Shown here: positions 42,901 to 54,200 of the stretch, piece after piece | How positions within the stretch are numbered: position 1 is the stretch's first letter | Layout: each line of letters begins with the position of its first letter | Assembly: GCA_948567375.1 (NCBI GenBank) | Contig: OX419758.1 | Location: 50,917,473 to 50,981,472, forward strand | Source of the DNA: Lunularia cruciata | Lineage: Eukaryota; Streptophyta; Marchantiopsida; Lunulariales; Lunulariaceae | Direction of reading: 5' to 3' | Length of the DNA stretch: 64,000 nucleotides | Notes under the pieces: model-generated | Database searches by the model: none | The model's input: only the letters and a program-made list of their open reading frames with translations | Told to the model about the DNA's origin: nothing | Position numbers and translations under genes: made by a program

Positions 42901-45900
42901 CAAGAGAAAGATGAAGGGCTGACAGAAGGGTTTTTTGGGAAATGACAAAGGAGTTTCAAAGGAGAAGTTGCAAGAGTTTCGAGAGAAACAAAGGGCTGAC
43001 AGTGGGATTTTAGAAGTGACAAGAGGTTTTTTGAGGGAGCAATGTTTTCCAAGAGTTGATGGGACATGACAAAAGGAGTTTCAAGAGAAAGATGAAAGGC
43101 TGACAGTTGGGTTTTTGGGAAATGACGGAGGAGTTTTTTAAGGAGAAGTTAGTAGGAGTTTTGAGAGAAAGATGAAGGGCTGACAGTAGGGTTTTTTGGG
43201 AAATGACATAGGATTTTTCAAAGGAGAAGTTTGGAGGAGTTTTGAGAGAAAGATGAAGGGCTGACATTAGGGCTTTTCAGGAAAGGACAGAGGAGTTTTC
43301 AAAGGAGAAGTTTGCAGGAGTTTTTGAGAGAAATAGAGGGCTTTCAGGAAATACCAGAATGGTTCTTTTGGGAAATGACAAAGGAGTTTTTGAAGGAGAA
43401 GTTTGCAGGAGTTTTGAGAGAAAGATAGAGGGCTAACAATGGGGTTTCAAGAAGTGACAAAGAGGGTTTTTCAAAGCAGCAATGTTTTCCAGGAGTTGAT
43501 GGGACATGATAGAAGGAGTTTTGAGAGAAAGATGAAAGGGAAACAGTAGGGTTTTTGAGAAATGACTGAGGAGTTTTTGAAGGAAAAGTTTGCAAGAGTT
43601 TTGGGAGAAAGATGAAGGGCTGACAATAGGGTTTTTTGGGAAATGACAAAGGTGTTTTTGAAGGAGAAGTTGCAAGAGTTTCAAGAGAAATAGAGGGCTG
43701 ACAGTGGGATTTTGGGCAGTGACAAGAGGTTTTCCGGGGCAGCAATTTCTTTCCAGGAGTTGATGGGACATGACTGAAGGAGTTTTGAGAGAAAGATGAA
43801 AGGCTGACAGTTGGATTTCTCGGAAAATGACATAGTTGTTTTTGAAGGAGAGGTTTGCAGGACTTTTGAGAGAAAGATAGAGGGCTGACAGTGGGGTTTC
43901 GGGAAGTGACAAAGAGGGTTTTTCAAAGCAGCAATGTTTTCCAAGAGTTGATGGGACATGACAGAAGGAGTTTTGTTAGAAAGGCTGACAATAGGGTTTT
44001 TCAGAAAATGACAGATTAGCTTTTGAAGGAGAAGTTTGTAGGAGTTTTGAGAGAAAGATAGAGGGCTGACAGTGGGGTTTCAGGAAGTGACAAAGAGGGT
44101 TTTTCAAAGCAGCAATGTTTTCCGGGAGTTGATGGGACATGACAGAAGGAGTTTTGAGAGAAATATGAAAGGTTGACAGTAGGGTTTTCAGGAAATGATA
44201 GAGGAGTTTTAGAAGGAGAAGTTGCAGAAGTTTGGAGAGAAACAGAGGGCTAACAGTGGGATTTAGGGAAGTGACGAGAGGTTTTTCGAGGCAGCAATGT
44301 TTTCCAAGAGTTTATGGGACATGACAGAAAGAGTTTCAAGAGAAAGATGAAAAGCTGACAGTAGGGTTTTTGGGAAATGACAAAGGACTTTTCAAAGGAA
44401 AAGTTTGTAGGAGTTTCAAGCGAAAGATGAAGGGCTGACAGTAGGGTTTCTCGGGAAATGACAGAGGAGTTTTTGAAGGAGAAGTTTGCAGGAGTTTTGA
44501 GCAAAAGATGAAGGACTGACAGTAGGGTTTCTCGGGAAATGACAGAGGAGTTTTAGAAGGAGAAGTTGCAAGAGTTTTCAAGAGAAATAGGGGGCTCTCG
44601 GGAAATGACAGAAGTGTTCTTTTGGGAAATGATAGAGGAGTTTTTGAAGGAGAAGTTTGCAAGAGTTTTGAGAAAAGATGAAGGGCTGATAGTAGGGTTT
44701 TCTGGGAAATGACAGAGGAGTTTTTGAAGGAGAAGTTGGAGGAGTTTGAGAGAAACAGAGGGCTGATAGTGGGATTTAGGGAAGTCACAAGAGGTTTTTT
44801 GAGGCAGCAATGTTTTCTTGGATTTGATGGGACATGATAGAAGGAGTTTGGAGAGAAAGATGAAAGGCTGACAGTTGGGTTTTTGAGAAATGACATAGGA
44901 GTTTTTGAAGGAGAAGTTTGCAGGAGTTTCAAGAGAAAGATGAAGGGCTGACAGTAGGGTTTTTCAAGAAATGATAGAGGAGTTTTCGAAGGAGAAGTTT
45001 GTAGGAGTTTTGTGAGAAAGATGAAGGGCTGACAGTAGGGCTTTTCGGGAAAGGACAGAGGAGTTTTCGAAGGAGAAGTTTGCAAGAGTTTTGAGAGAAA
45101 GATAGAGGGCTGATAGTGGGGATTCGGGAAGTGACAAAGAGGGTTTTTCAAAGCAGGAGTGTTTTCCAAGAGTTGATGGGACATGACAAAAGGAGTTTGG
45201 AGAGAAAGATGAAAGGCTGACAGTAGGGTTTTCAAGGAATGACAAAGGAGTTTTTGAAGGAGAAGTTTGCAAGAGTTTCGAGAGAAAGATGAAGGGTTGA
45301 AAGTAGGGTTTTTGGGGAAATGACAGAGGAGTTCTCAAAGGAGAATTTGTAGGAGTTTTGAGAGAAACAGAGAGCTGACTGTGGGATTTAGGGAAGTGAC
45401 AAGAGGTTATTCAAGGCAGCAATTTTTTCCAGGAGTTGATTTGACTGTGAGAAGTTTTAGGATTTGAGAAAAATATCTTCCAAGAGTTGGCTGTGAGAAG
45501 TTTCGAGAGTTGAGAAAAATGTCTCCCTAGAGTTCACAGTGAGAAGTTTTGTGAATTCAATAGGGCTGGCAGGAAGATCTTCAGGAATTGACATGGAGTT
45601 TCAAGAAGGAGAAATGCCTCTTCTAGGAGTTGAGTTTACAGTGAGTGTTTCAGGAGAATGACATAACAAAAAGTTTTGGTGAATGCCAAAGAAGGTAGTG
45701 AAAGAGAAAGAAGTGACTTGTTTCAAGAAAGGTGTGAGCAATGTTTCAAGAGAATGACATAACAAAGATTCTGGGTGAATGACAGAGAAGGAAGTGATTA
45801 GTTCATGACAAGAATAAAGAAGAAGTGGAACGAGAACAGACTTGGAGAAGATCTCAGACGGAGGCACGATAGAACGGAGGGCTAAGAATTGTAAGGGTTG

Positions 45901-46430
45901 GGATGTAGAACTTGCTCAGTTCTCCTCCTTTGTGTACATGCTTTGCCGTTGAAGATTTTAGTTGGCCATTGTATTGTTTGAAGCTGCTTGGGTTTCCATC
46001 AAAAATTTATAACTGCAAGGCTTGGGATTACGATAAATATATACTTCCTTGATGAATGTGAATCTTTAGTCCGTGAATAGTATAAATGAGAGGACTCCAG
46101 TCTCAGAGCTCTTAGTCTAAGTCAAGCCACATTTCCAAGACCTGTCACTGACCTGATCATGATTATGTGAACATGGCCACATGACTATGATTTGTTAGAG
46201 GAATTACATCACAACCCATTGAACACAACTTAACATGGATAGAACTTTAACATTGGCAATGAAGCTTGAAGAATAAAATTGCGCCAATGAGGCCAATCCA
46301 AGACGCCATTAACCATGAGCCTACATTTTAGAAAGATTGGTAGCAAGCTGCTCTAGCAAGAAGGACTGCCAGCCGGGCAAATAGAGAGGGCGTCTGATAC
46401 AAAAGGCTTTGAACAGTTGACAAGCCTAGC
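39950..46430. other. Segment inserted in element E gag, carrying a large tandem array
   Basis: About 6.5 kb with no retroelement domain, lying between Gag N-part (46434-46985) and Gag C-part (38757-39948). The flanks of the array (39960-40020 and 45450-46430) are mostly unique; 45450-45800 holds weaker repeats ('gtgagaagttt', 'gaatgacataacaaa'). I see no LTRs, terminal inverted repeats or target duplication at its edges, so the kind of insertion is unresolved. Confidence 0.6.
40020..45450. repeat. Minisatellite array, ~81-bp monomers in ~1.7-kb higher-order units
   Basis: Purine-rich on the plus strand. The basic monomer (about 81 bp) contains 'gaaatgacagaggag', 'gaaggagaagtt' and 'gagagaaagatgaagggctgacag'. 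A second monomer type carries 'gcagcaatgttttccaggag' followed by 'ttgatgggacatgacag'. The second type starts near 40278, 40466, 40654, 40836, 41270, 41790, 42053, 42241, 42422, 42605, 43037, 43476, 43739, 43928, 44109, 44291, 44804, 45153 and 45416. The spacing pattern (about 188, 185, 182, 432-513, 349-520, 263) repeats three times, which gives higher-order units of 1775, 1686 and 1677 bp. Long minus-strand open frames here are a by-product of the repeat. Confidence 0.9.
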
Positions 46431-46433
46431 AGT

Positions 46434-46985
46434 CTATGCGCAAGCAGCCATGTGCCTGGTGCACTCCCGAGACCAACCGATCCCCGTGACAGCGGTGCAC
46501 CATATGTTTGATCTGCCAAATGCTAGGGCCTTCCTTTTGTCCTTAGCCCTAATCACCTGGATCTTGAAATCCGAAAACTCCTTGATGAGGGCATCCACCT
46601 TGGTATCCGCCTTATGTTCACTCTTTGTTGGAGGAGTCACTGGTTTCTTACCCCCATGTCTTTGTACTCTTATTGGCTTTGATTCTTTTTTGGATTCCAA
46701 AGAAAAGCTTGAAGACGTGGAGGATTCCTCCAAAGAAGGGGATGTACTACGAGAAGCTCTCCTTCTGGGCTTCTTGCCTTTCTTCTCCCGGTTTCTTCGA
46801 TTGCCAGCAGAGTGAGAGTGAGCCGCCTCGTAGCGGGCGACATGTTTGAGTACCTTGTCAGGGGAAGTTATGTTCCTCTCCCTTGCAAAGATCCAAATAT
46901 CTGGTGAGAGTCCTCCCAAGAACCAGGTAATGGCTTGGGCATTGGAGGAACCCACCACACCCGATTGCTTTGGGACTTGGTTCAA
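46434..46985 (-). pseudogene. Element E Gag, middle part (broken)
   Basis: Minus-strand frame with SSNAQAITWFLGGLSPDIW, then a basic Arg/Lys/Ser-rich stretch and KVDALIKEFSDFKIQVIRAK, up to a damaged Cys motif (WCT...REC). The capsid N-terminus is missing: at about 46990 the sequence switches to plus-strand integrase of another D-type element. Confidence 0.7.
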
Positions 46986-46990
46986 GAGTG

Positions 46991-47820
46991 CCATCAAGAT
47001 TGTGGAAGCAGAGGCAACACAAAGAGATGATGCAGAGACAGTGGCAGAATTTTTCTTCTGAAACATCATCTCCCTTTATGGGTGTCCTCTAGAATTGGTC
47101 AGTGATCAAGGAACTCATTTTTTGAACTCGATGGTGGAAGCATTAACCAAGTACTTCCAAATTAAACATTGGAAGACCATGCCTTACAACCCAAAAGCGA
47201 ATGGACTCACGGAGAAGGCCAATGGATTGTTGTGCAAAATTTTCAATAAGGTGACAGTCAATTATGCCTATGATTGGGATATGAGGTTACCAGCAGCATT
47301 GTGGGCATATCAAACAACTGAAAATATTACTACCAAGCAAACTCCTTACTTCCTGACATACGGATTGCATCCCATATTACCAGCTGAGTTTGAAGTACCA
47401 ACATATAGAATACTTTGTGAAGAACGTTTGTCGAAGGAAGAAAGCCAAGATCTTTGGATTCATCAACTGATGTGGTTGGAAGAGAAAAGGGATGATGCAA
47501 TGCAAAATACAAAGGAAATTCAAGAACAACGGAAGGTCAGGCACAATAAAAGAATCAAACCTGTGGCTGTTCAGGATGGAGACTTGGTATTGTTATATGA
47601 TAATCGCCGAATATTTTTTCCAGGAAAATTACATCTGGGGTGGATGGGACCATATCGTGTGATGCACATATATGTTAATGGTTCTATTCAACTCGCAGAC
47701 CTGGATGGCAATCCTTTTACAACTCGCGTCAATGGTTGGAGGGTTAGAAAATATTGGACCCCAAACCTGACTTTGTATAAAAACCCGATTGTCAGTGTTT
47801 GCAGGGACGCTCACATTTGA
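46991..47820 (+). pseudogene. Inverted D-type integrase C-terminal half
   Basis: Plus-strand integrase from KIVEAEATQRDDAETVAEFFF (then TGA at 47060-47062) through LVSDQG (second catalytic Asp), NGLTEKANG (Glu) and AVQDGDLVLLYDN to the end CRDAHI. Apart from that one stop it is open for 241 codons (47095-47820). It differs from element E's integrase enough to belong to another subfamily, and it is in the opposite orientation inside E. Confidence 0.8.
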
Positions 47821-47835
47821 AGGGGGGGGGGGGTA
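47821..47835 (+). promoter_or_regulatory. Poly-G polypurine tract
   Basis: A run of 12 G preceded by AA lies between the integrase stop and the TGTGGTACC start of LTR D3. This is the plus-strand primer position. Confidence 0.65.
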
Positions 47836-50800
47836 TGTGGTACCCACATTTTATTTTTTTTGTGTTTATTAGTGTTTAAGAGAAGAAGTAAGCACAGGAA
47901 GTCAAATTGCGGACGAAGAATGGACGGAAGTAACTTTGGAGGACATCCGAAGAAGGCAACATCAGATCCGATGATGGAAGTACTCAGAAAAGGAGTACGA
48001 CAGAAAAAGTCCAAAGAGCACCATCTTCGGATCAAAAGGCCCAGAAGATACAGAGACCGTTTAACAACCTTGGTACGTGGCAAGAAAGTACATTTCAAGA
48101 AACAGCGGAGGCAAAAGAAGCATGTCTTGACAGTGACCGGGATTTGCACGCAGAAGAGAGAAGGTCAAATTTGAAATTGACTGAAGAATGATTGCAATTC
48201 GGGGTAATATAAGATTGCAACTGTGCAAGGACAAGTTGAATGTGCCAAGTAAATTTCCAATCCCTTTGAGTAGTCATCCTATAGTAATGCGTGTCCGGAA
48301 GCCCATCAAGAGTGAAATTTTCCAAAATCCCGAGGGAGTTAGAGTGTCTCGTCCAGGAGAGGGTATCATCTTCCAGCATCAAAGAACAAGAAAACAATTA
48401 TGGCAAAGAAGGTGGCCAACGAGCTGGCGGTGCAAGGTTTCACAATTCAAAGATTAGATGTAGTAGCTAGAATCAAAGTCTTGACTAGACTTTGTATTAC
48501 TTTCTTAGCATGGAACAAGAATTTCAATTTCCCAGGAGTGATGGCAGAAATAGCTGCCAGTAATTGTGAAGAGGGTCCCGAGGTAGAAGGGAAGAGAAGG
48601 AATCCAGCTCGATGGACTGAGTCGGATTGGAGGTTAGTATTGGGGAGAGAAGCAGGAGAGCCGATGGGGATCACCTTCTATCGGAAGTGTGATGCTGCAG
48701 AGGAGACGGCGGAAATTCACAATTTGTTTTTTGCTCCAAGAACAACGAATGGATACAAGGTAGATTCCTATTAGGATCCAATTTGGAGAAGCATCATGGA
48801 GGCGATGATGGCCATGTTCAAGCCAGAACAAACCACATATGTGAACATGCAACAAGCCGTTTTCTTCCACCAAATGTTTGTAGGAGTTCCGGTGAATTGG
48901 GCAAAGTGCTTTCAACACCAAACAAGGCAAATGGTGATTAATTGGCAAATAGGTTCTCCACCGCATTATTTTGCACCGTTTGCAGCACACTTCTACTTTG
49001 GGTTGAACCTGTTGACAGAAGAGGAGCATCATTGTATGGTGTCTCACGTTCATCTTGACTTACGACGGGAAGCGGACAAGGAAGAGCGCCAGTATATGCT
49101 ACATCTGCAAGCCAACAATGAGTATTTCTCAAAGACCAGACAGTGGAAGGTTGAAGAAATCACAAGTCCAAAGACGAAGAAACACGGCAAACCCAAAGAA
49201 GAAAAGTTGCCTCCCACTCAAAGAAACACTTGACAGCTGATTATGAAGAATACAAAAATGGTGAGAGAAGCATCATCGGGATCAGAGTCTGGGGAAGAAA
49301 CCGAGCCGCAAGAGGAGGAATCTGAAGAAGAGGAGCTCACCTTAAAAAGTGAGGAGTTTGGAAGCGATAGCAAAGGGGAGCCAGAAGTTCAGCAATAGGT
49401 GGCGGTCAGTGAAGATTTTCAAGCGATGGTGGTGAACAAGCCGAGGCCAGAGAAGAAGGAGGAGTATCCAGCAAGGCCGAGTTCAAGAGGCAAAGACAAA
49501 GAAAGTACAGAAATGATGTCTCTGAAGATACAAAGATCACAACTTTGGATGAAGGAGCCGATGAAGGAGGTGAAGACTCAAGACAAAGACGGCAATGAAG
49601 AGGAAAAGAACTTTGGGGGGATATCGTATTTGACAAAAGTGGTCACACCATTGCTGGAGCTACTGAAGGAGCATCGGAAGGTAATTTCCCAAGATTGTAA
49701 TGGAGCAAGAGTTGGATAGCTTGAAGAAGAGTGCAATGGGGAAGGATCAAGCATGGCAGAGGGAGTAGGCAGCCAAGCAAGAAGAAGAGGAACGCTTATA
49801 AGAACTTGTCAGAAGTGCAGAATTGTAGAGCACGCAGTATGCAAAAGAGAAGAAGATGCTTGCTACGGAGTACAAAGACAAGTTGAAGATGTATCGTGAA
49901 GAATTGAAGGTAGAACACTCTCGAGGATATGCATCAGAATCAGTGGGAGAAGTTGCGGGGAAGTTGAGAGCACTTCTAAGCACGGAGGCTGAAGGGAGAT
50001 TGGAAGAAGCCCGCCTACATGAGTTGAAGTTGCTTGTGCAGGAAACTCGGAAGAGAAAAGCCAAGGATGTGGACATGAACACATTATTGATCCGATTGAG
50101 AGAGCGTGTAGATCGGAAGATTTTAGAAGTAGAGAATAATGTTAGTCTTAGATTAGATTTAGTTAATCTAGAGTTAGAGAAGATTTGGAATAGTGTGACA
50201 GTGGAGAAGAAACCAGATGTTGCAGAAGTAGGAATTCAAGTGTCATCAGACTTGGTAATTGACACTTTAGAGAAGAGTGGGTCAAGAGATAGAGAGTTAG
50301 ATAAGTCACTCCTTAGTGCAATTGTAGTTCATAGTGTAGAAGTAGTAGAATTAGTGAAGGACTTGGTAGAATTAGCTATACCCAAAGAAGGAGAAATAGT
50401 AGGAAGATCATCGGGTTTGGAAGCCGATGATGAGGTAGACATCGGATCGGGATAAGTGTCGATTATGAGATAGGAAGAGGCAGATATGAAGAGATAGATT
50501 GTCACTTGGGATCTACAAGTAGGAAGAGATGTTAGGAAGCAGTGCATAGGTAGGAAAGACTACCATTTGCTTCAGTTTTTAAGGGGAGCATTCGCAATGC
50601 AATATTGTTCAGTATTCATATTTCTAAAGATAGATAAAGCAAAGTGATGTTTTTAGTGCTCGTCGCTTGAGCTTAATTCCAATTTTCAATTTTGTGTGTG
50701 TGTTTTTGAGTGTGTGGAGAATTCTGAAGAGCAAGTCAATGTGTCTGTGGATGTTGGATTCTGCAGTCTTGATCTTCATTTTGTGTGTTTGATCCCGAGT

Positions 50801-51252
50801 GAAGTGCATCAGAGCAATGCCTTGACAAGTCTGAGAGGAATTGTAGTGTTGGTAGTACTCTGCATTTGTGAATGCATCACGAAGTTGATGTGAAGCAATT
50901 TCAATCAAGGAAGTTGTGCCTTCAATGGAGGGGTGGAACACAATTTTGAGGTGAAATTGTTCTTTGTAGTGAAGTGCCATCTTTGGGAGAATCTGAATCA
51001 TCACAATCAAAATTTGTTCGGACAGAATTTGCTATGTTGTGATTATGTTTGTGTGTTTGTGATAAGTTATCAAGATTGTGAGCTTGTTACTCTCTTCTGG
51101 GTGTAGTTTCTACCTGAGAGATTAAAGAAGAAACCAAGAAGAACTGCAATTGTGACTTTTGACTTCATATTTGACCAAGTTTGAATAGTATCTCTACGGG
51201 AACAAACTTTACTTACCCAATTACCACAAAAGTGATATTTGCCGGGTTGTCA
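47836..51252 (+). repeat. D3: D-family LTR, plus orientation, with long LTR-ORF
   Basis: 3417 bp from TGTGGTACCCACAT to GCCGGGTTGTCA. It follows integrase and a purine tract, so it is the 3' LTR of the inverted segment. It contains the best-preserved LTR-ORF. It is only distantly similar to D2 and D4, which resemble each other closely. Its right end meets D4 in opposite orientation with about 10 bp between. Confidence 0.8.
48400..50455 (+). pseudogene. LTR-ORF in D3 (about 685 codons, nearly open)
   Basis: Begins MAKKVANELAVQGFTIQ and contains a central domain (RLDVVARIKVL, FPGVMAEI, WTESDWRLVLGREAG, EQTTYVNMQQAVFFHQMF, PHYFAPFAAHFYFGLNLL). An acidic/basic low-complexity stretch and a long coiled coil follow (about 49830-50190: EYKDKLKMYREELKVE, RLEEARLHELKLLVQETRKR, LRERVDRKILEVE), ending near DDEVDIGSG. 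Stops at 48772, about 49231, about 49396 and in 49740-49830, and one frameshift near 49700, break it. Homologous frames occur in D0, D2, D4 and D6, with the C-terminus alone in D1, so it is a family gene. There is no signal peptide or membrane segment, so it does not look like an envelope. I do not recognise the family. Confidence 0.7.
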
Positions 51253-51255
51253 TAA

Positions 51256-54200
51256 TAATATGAGAATTGGTCAAATATGAAGCAAAGTGACAATTTCAGT
51301 TCTTCTTGGTTGTGTCTTTAATCTCTCAAGTAGAAACCACACCCAGAAGAGAGTAACAAGCACTTACTTGCAATCTTGTCACAAATTAACACTCCTTAAT
51401 CACAACACCTTCAATTCTTTCCAAACAATCTTGGTTGTGATGATTCAGGCTCTCTCAAAAATGGCACTTCACTACAAAACTACTTTGCCTCAGAATTGTG
51501 TTCTACCCCTCCACTAAAGGCACAACTTCCTCAATCAAAATTGCTTCACATCAACTTTGCACTGCACTCACAAATGCAAAATACTACCAACACTACAATT
51601 CCTCTCAGATCTGTCAAGGCATTGCTTTGATTGCACTTCACTCAGGATCAAACACACATAGTGAAGACCAAGGCTGCGGAATTCAACATCCAACAAGCAC
51701 ACTGACTTGCACTTCAAATTTCTCCACACACTCACAAACAGAGACACAACATTAATACTCGAAATCAAGCTCAAGCGACAAGCATTGCTTCATAGCACTT
51801 TGCTTTATCTATTCTCAGAAATAATAAGCACTAAACAACATAAGACTGCAAATGTCACTCTTAAATAGTGAAGCAATCAATAGTTATCTTCCTAATGTAC
51901 CTCTTCCTAACAACTCTACAAACCTGTAGATCCAAAATAACAATGCACCTCTTCATATCTGCCTCTTCAAATCTCAAAAATTGTTACTAATCCGATCCAA
52001 TGTCTACTTCTTCCTCAGCTTTCAAACCCAAACCCGAAGTAACTTTACTTCTTATTACTCTTTCTTTGGGTTTCATAACTCCTACATCTTGTACCAAATC
52101 TAATAGTTCTCTTTCCTGATCTGAAATTTCACAAGTAGGTAATCTATCTAACTCCTTATCTCTCAACCCACTCTTCTCTAATGTCTCCAATGGTAACTCT
52201 GAAGACATCAGTACACCTACTTCATCTACTTCAGGTTTGCTCTAACATCTTTCCGAAGTTTATCTATCTCCAATTTCACTAAGTCTAATCTAATTGTGAT
52301 CTTGTCTTCTACCTCCAATATCTTTCTATTTACACGAGTTCTGAGACTAATCAACAATGCATTCAAATCGGTGTCCTTCACATGTCTCCTCCTTGTCTCC
52401 TACACCAACAACTTCAACTTGTGCAGCCTTGTCTCTTCAATACGCACACTGGCCTTTGTACTCAGCATCACGTTCATCCTAATTACAATCTCCTTCAATG
52501 GCTCCAGTCTCATTTTCCTCTCCCGTTCCCGATCTGCAAGCCTATCTTCTTGGTACATTGCCAATTCTGCCTCAAACTTGGCTTTCACAACTTCCTTCTC
52601 CTTCTCCTTCTGTACAGTCTTCTCCTCCTGATTGCGAAGTAACTCTTGCAACCTCTCTTCTTCTCTATATCTCACTGTCAACTCTCATTGCCATTGCTGC
52701 TTCTTCTCTTCTACACTCTCCATCACCCTATTGAGCTCTTGTTCCTTTTTTACTATTCTTGCCATAGCATGGATAATTTCTAATCTCAAATCAGCAAATT
52801 GCTGCTTCAAGATCTCATTCTCAATGACTTGTCTCTCCCTTGCTATGTCACTCTGCTTCACAAGTTCCTCTTGATTCCTTGCTTCTCTCCTCAAGTTCTC
52901 TATCACTTGATTCTATACTACTGCCTCTACTCATAGTACTTCCCTTTCCTCCTCTCCTCGGATTATACTCTTCTTCAACTCCAAGTTCTCTTCCTCTAAT
53001 CTTGCTAACACCTGCAACATAGTCTTCACCTCCGGACACTTCAACTGCATCTCCTTCTTCTTGTGTTCCAACTCTACTAGTAAAGGACACACAACTTCTC
53101 ACAGGTACTCTACTCTGTCACTCGTGACTACTTCAACTTGCGGAGTGATCTCCTTCTTCTCCTCTTCTTCTCTCAATACTCACCTTCTTTGCTGCAATCA
53201 TCGTATCAAAATAGACGCTTCACTCCCCAAACTGACATTCTCCTCTTCTCTTACCTTGCTCGCACCTACTTTACACTTCACCTTTTGTCTAGACCAAACT
53301 CTTGTTTGAATGGTAACTTTTCTCTCCTCCTGCTCTGGCACTTTGTCTTCTAACTTCACGTTACCTTCTTCCTCAATTTCCATCATGACTTCCTCTTCTT
53401 CTATGGGTACTGACATCATCTCTCCACCTTTGTTGCTATCATTACTTGTGTCTCCACTCTGTAATGTGAGCTCAGGTTCTTCTTCTCATTCCGAGTCTTC
53501 GGACTTGCACTCGGCTTTGCCTTCCAATTCTTCCTCCGATGATGCAACTACTACCATTCCTTTCCTTGAGTTTACCCTCCTGGTCTTCCAAGATCTTGTT
53601 CTCTTGACGTCTTCACCTTCTCCTTGTCGACTCCTCTTCTTTGACTTCGGAGTACTCATGTCCACCTGCACACTCTTCTCTGTCTACGCGTAGTACTCAT
53701 TGCTGCTTCTGATTTGAAGAATGTACTGCTGCTCCTCCGCATCAACTTCCTTCCTTAAGTCAGGATGGAAATGCAACACCATTCTGTTGCGCTCTGCCGC
53801 ATTGAGCAGATTCAGCCCCAGATAGAAATGTGTTGCAAACGGCATAATGTAATGCGGAGGCAATTTATCCCGCAAGTTCCACACCATCTGTCTTGTTCGC
53901 CCATGGAAGCACCTTGCCTAGTTAATCGGCTCTCATGCAAACATCTTATGGAAGAACACCGCTTGGTGCTTCATCACATAAGTCGTTCTCTCCGGCTTCA
54001 AGATTGCCATGAGAGCACTCACGAGACCTCTCTTGATAGGATCCTTGTAACTCTCTACTTTGTACCCATTCTTCATGCGCTTCAAAGAGAATGCATCCCT
54101 CACTTCTTGGGTTTCTTCTGCTACCTCTCTCTTCCCCAAGAATGTAGCACCCTGCTCCGCACCTGCCTCTCTTCCGAGTACTAATCTCTAATCCGACTCC

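Noticed and set aside
40020..45450. CRISPR array
   Set aside because: Monomers are contiguous and about 81 bp with no unique spacers, there are no cas genes, and the setting is a plant genome.
48400..50455. LTR-ORF as a retroviral envelope gene
   Set aside because: It follows pol, but lies inside the LTR, and I see no signal peptide, transmembrane segment or fusion-peptide-like stretch. Coiled coils alone are not enough.
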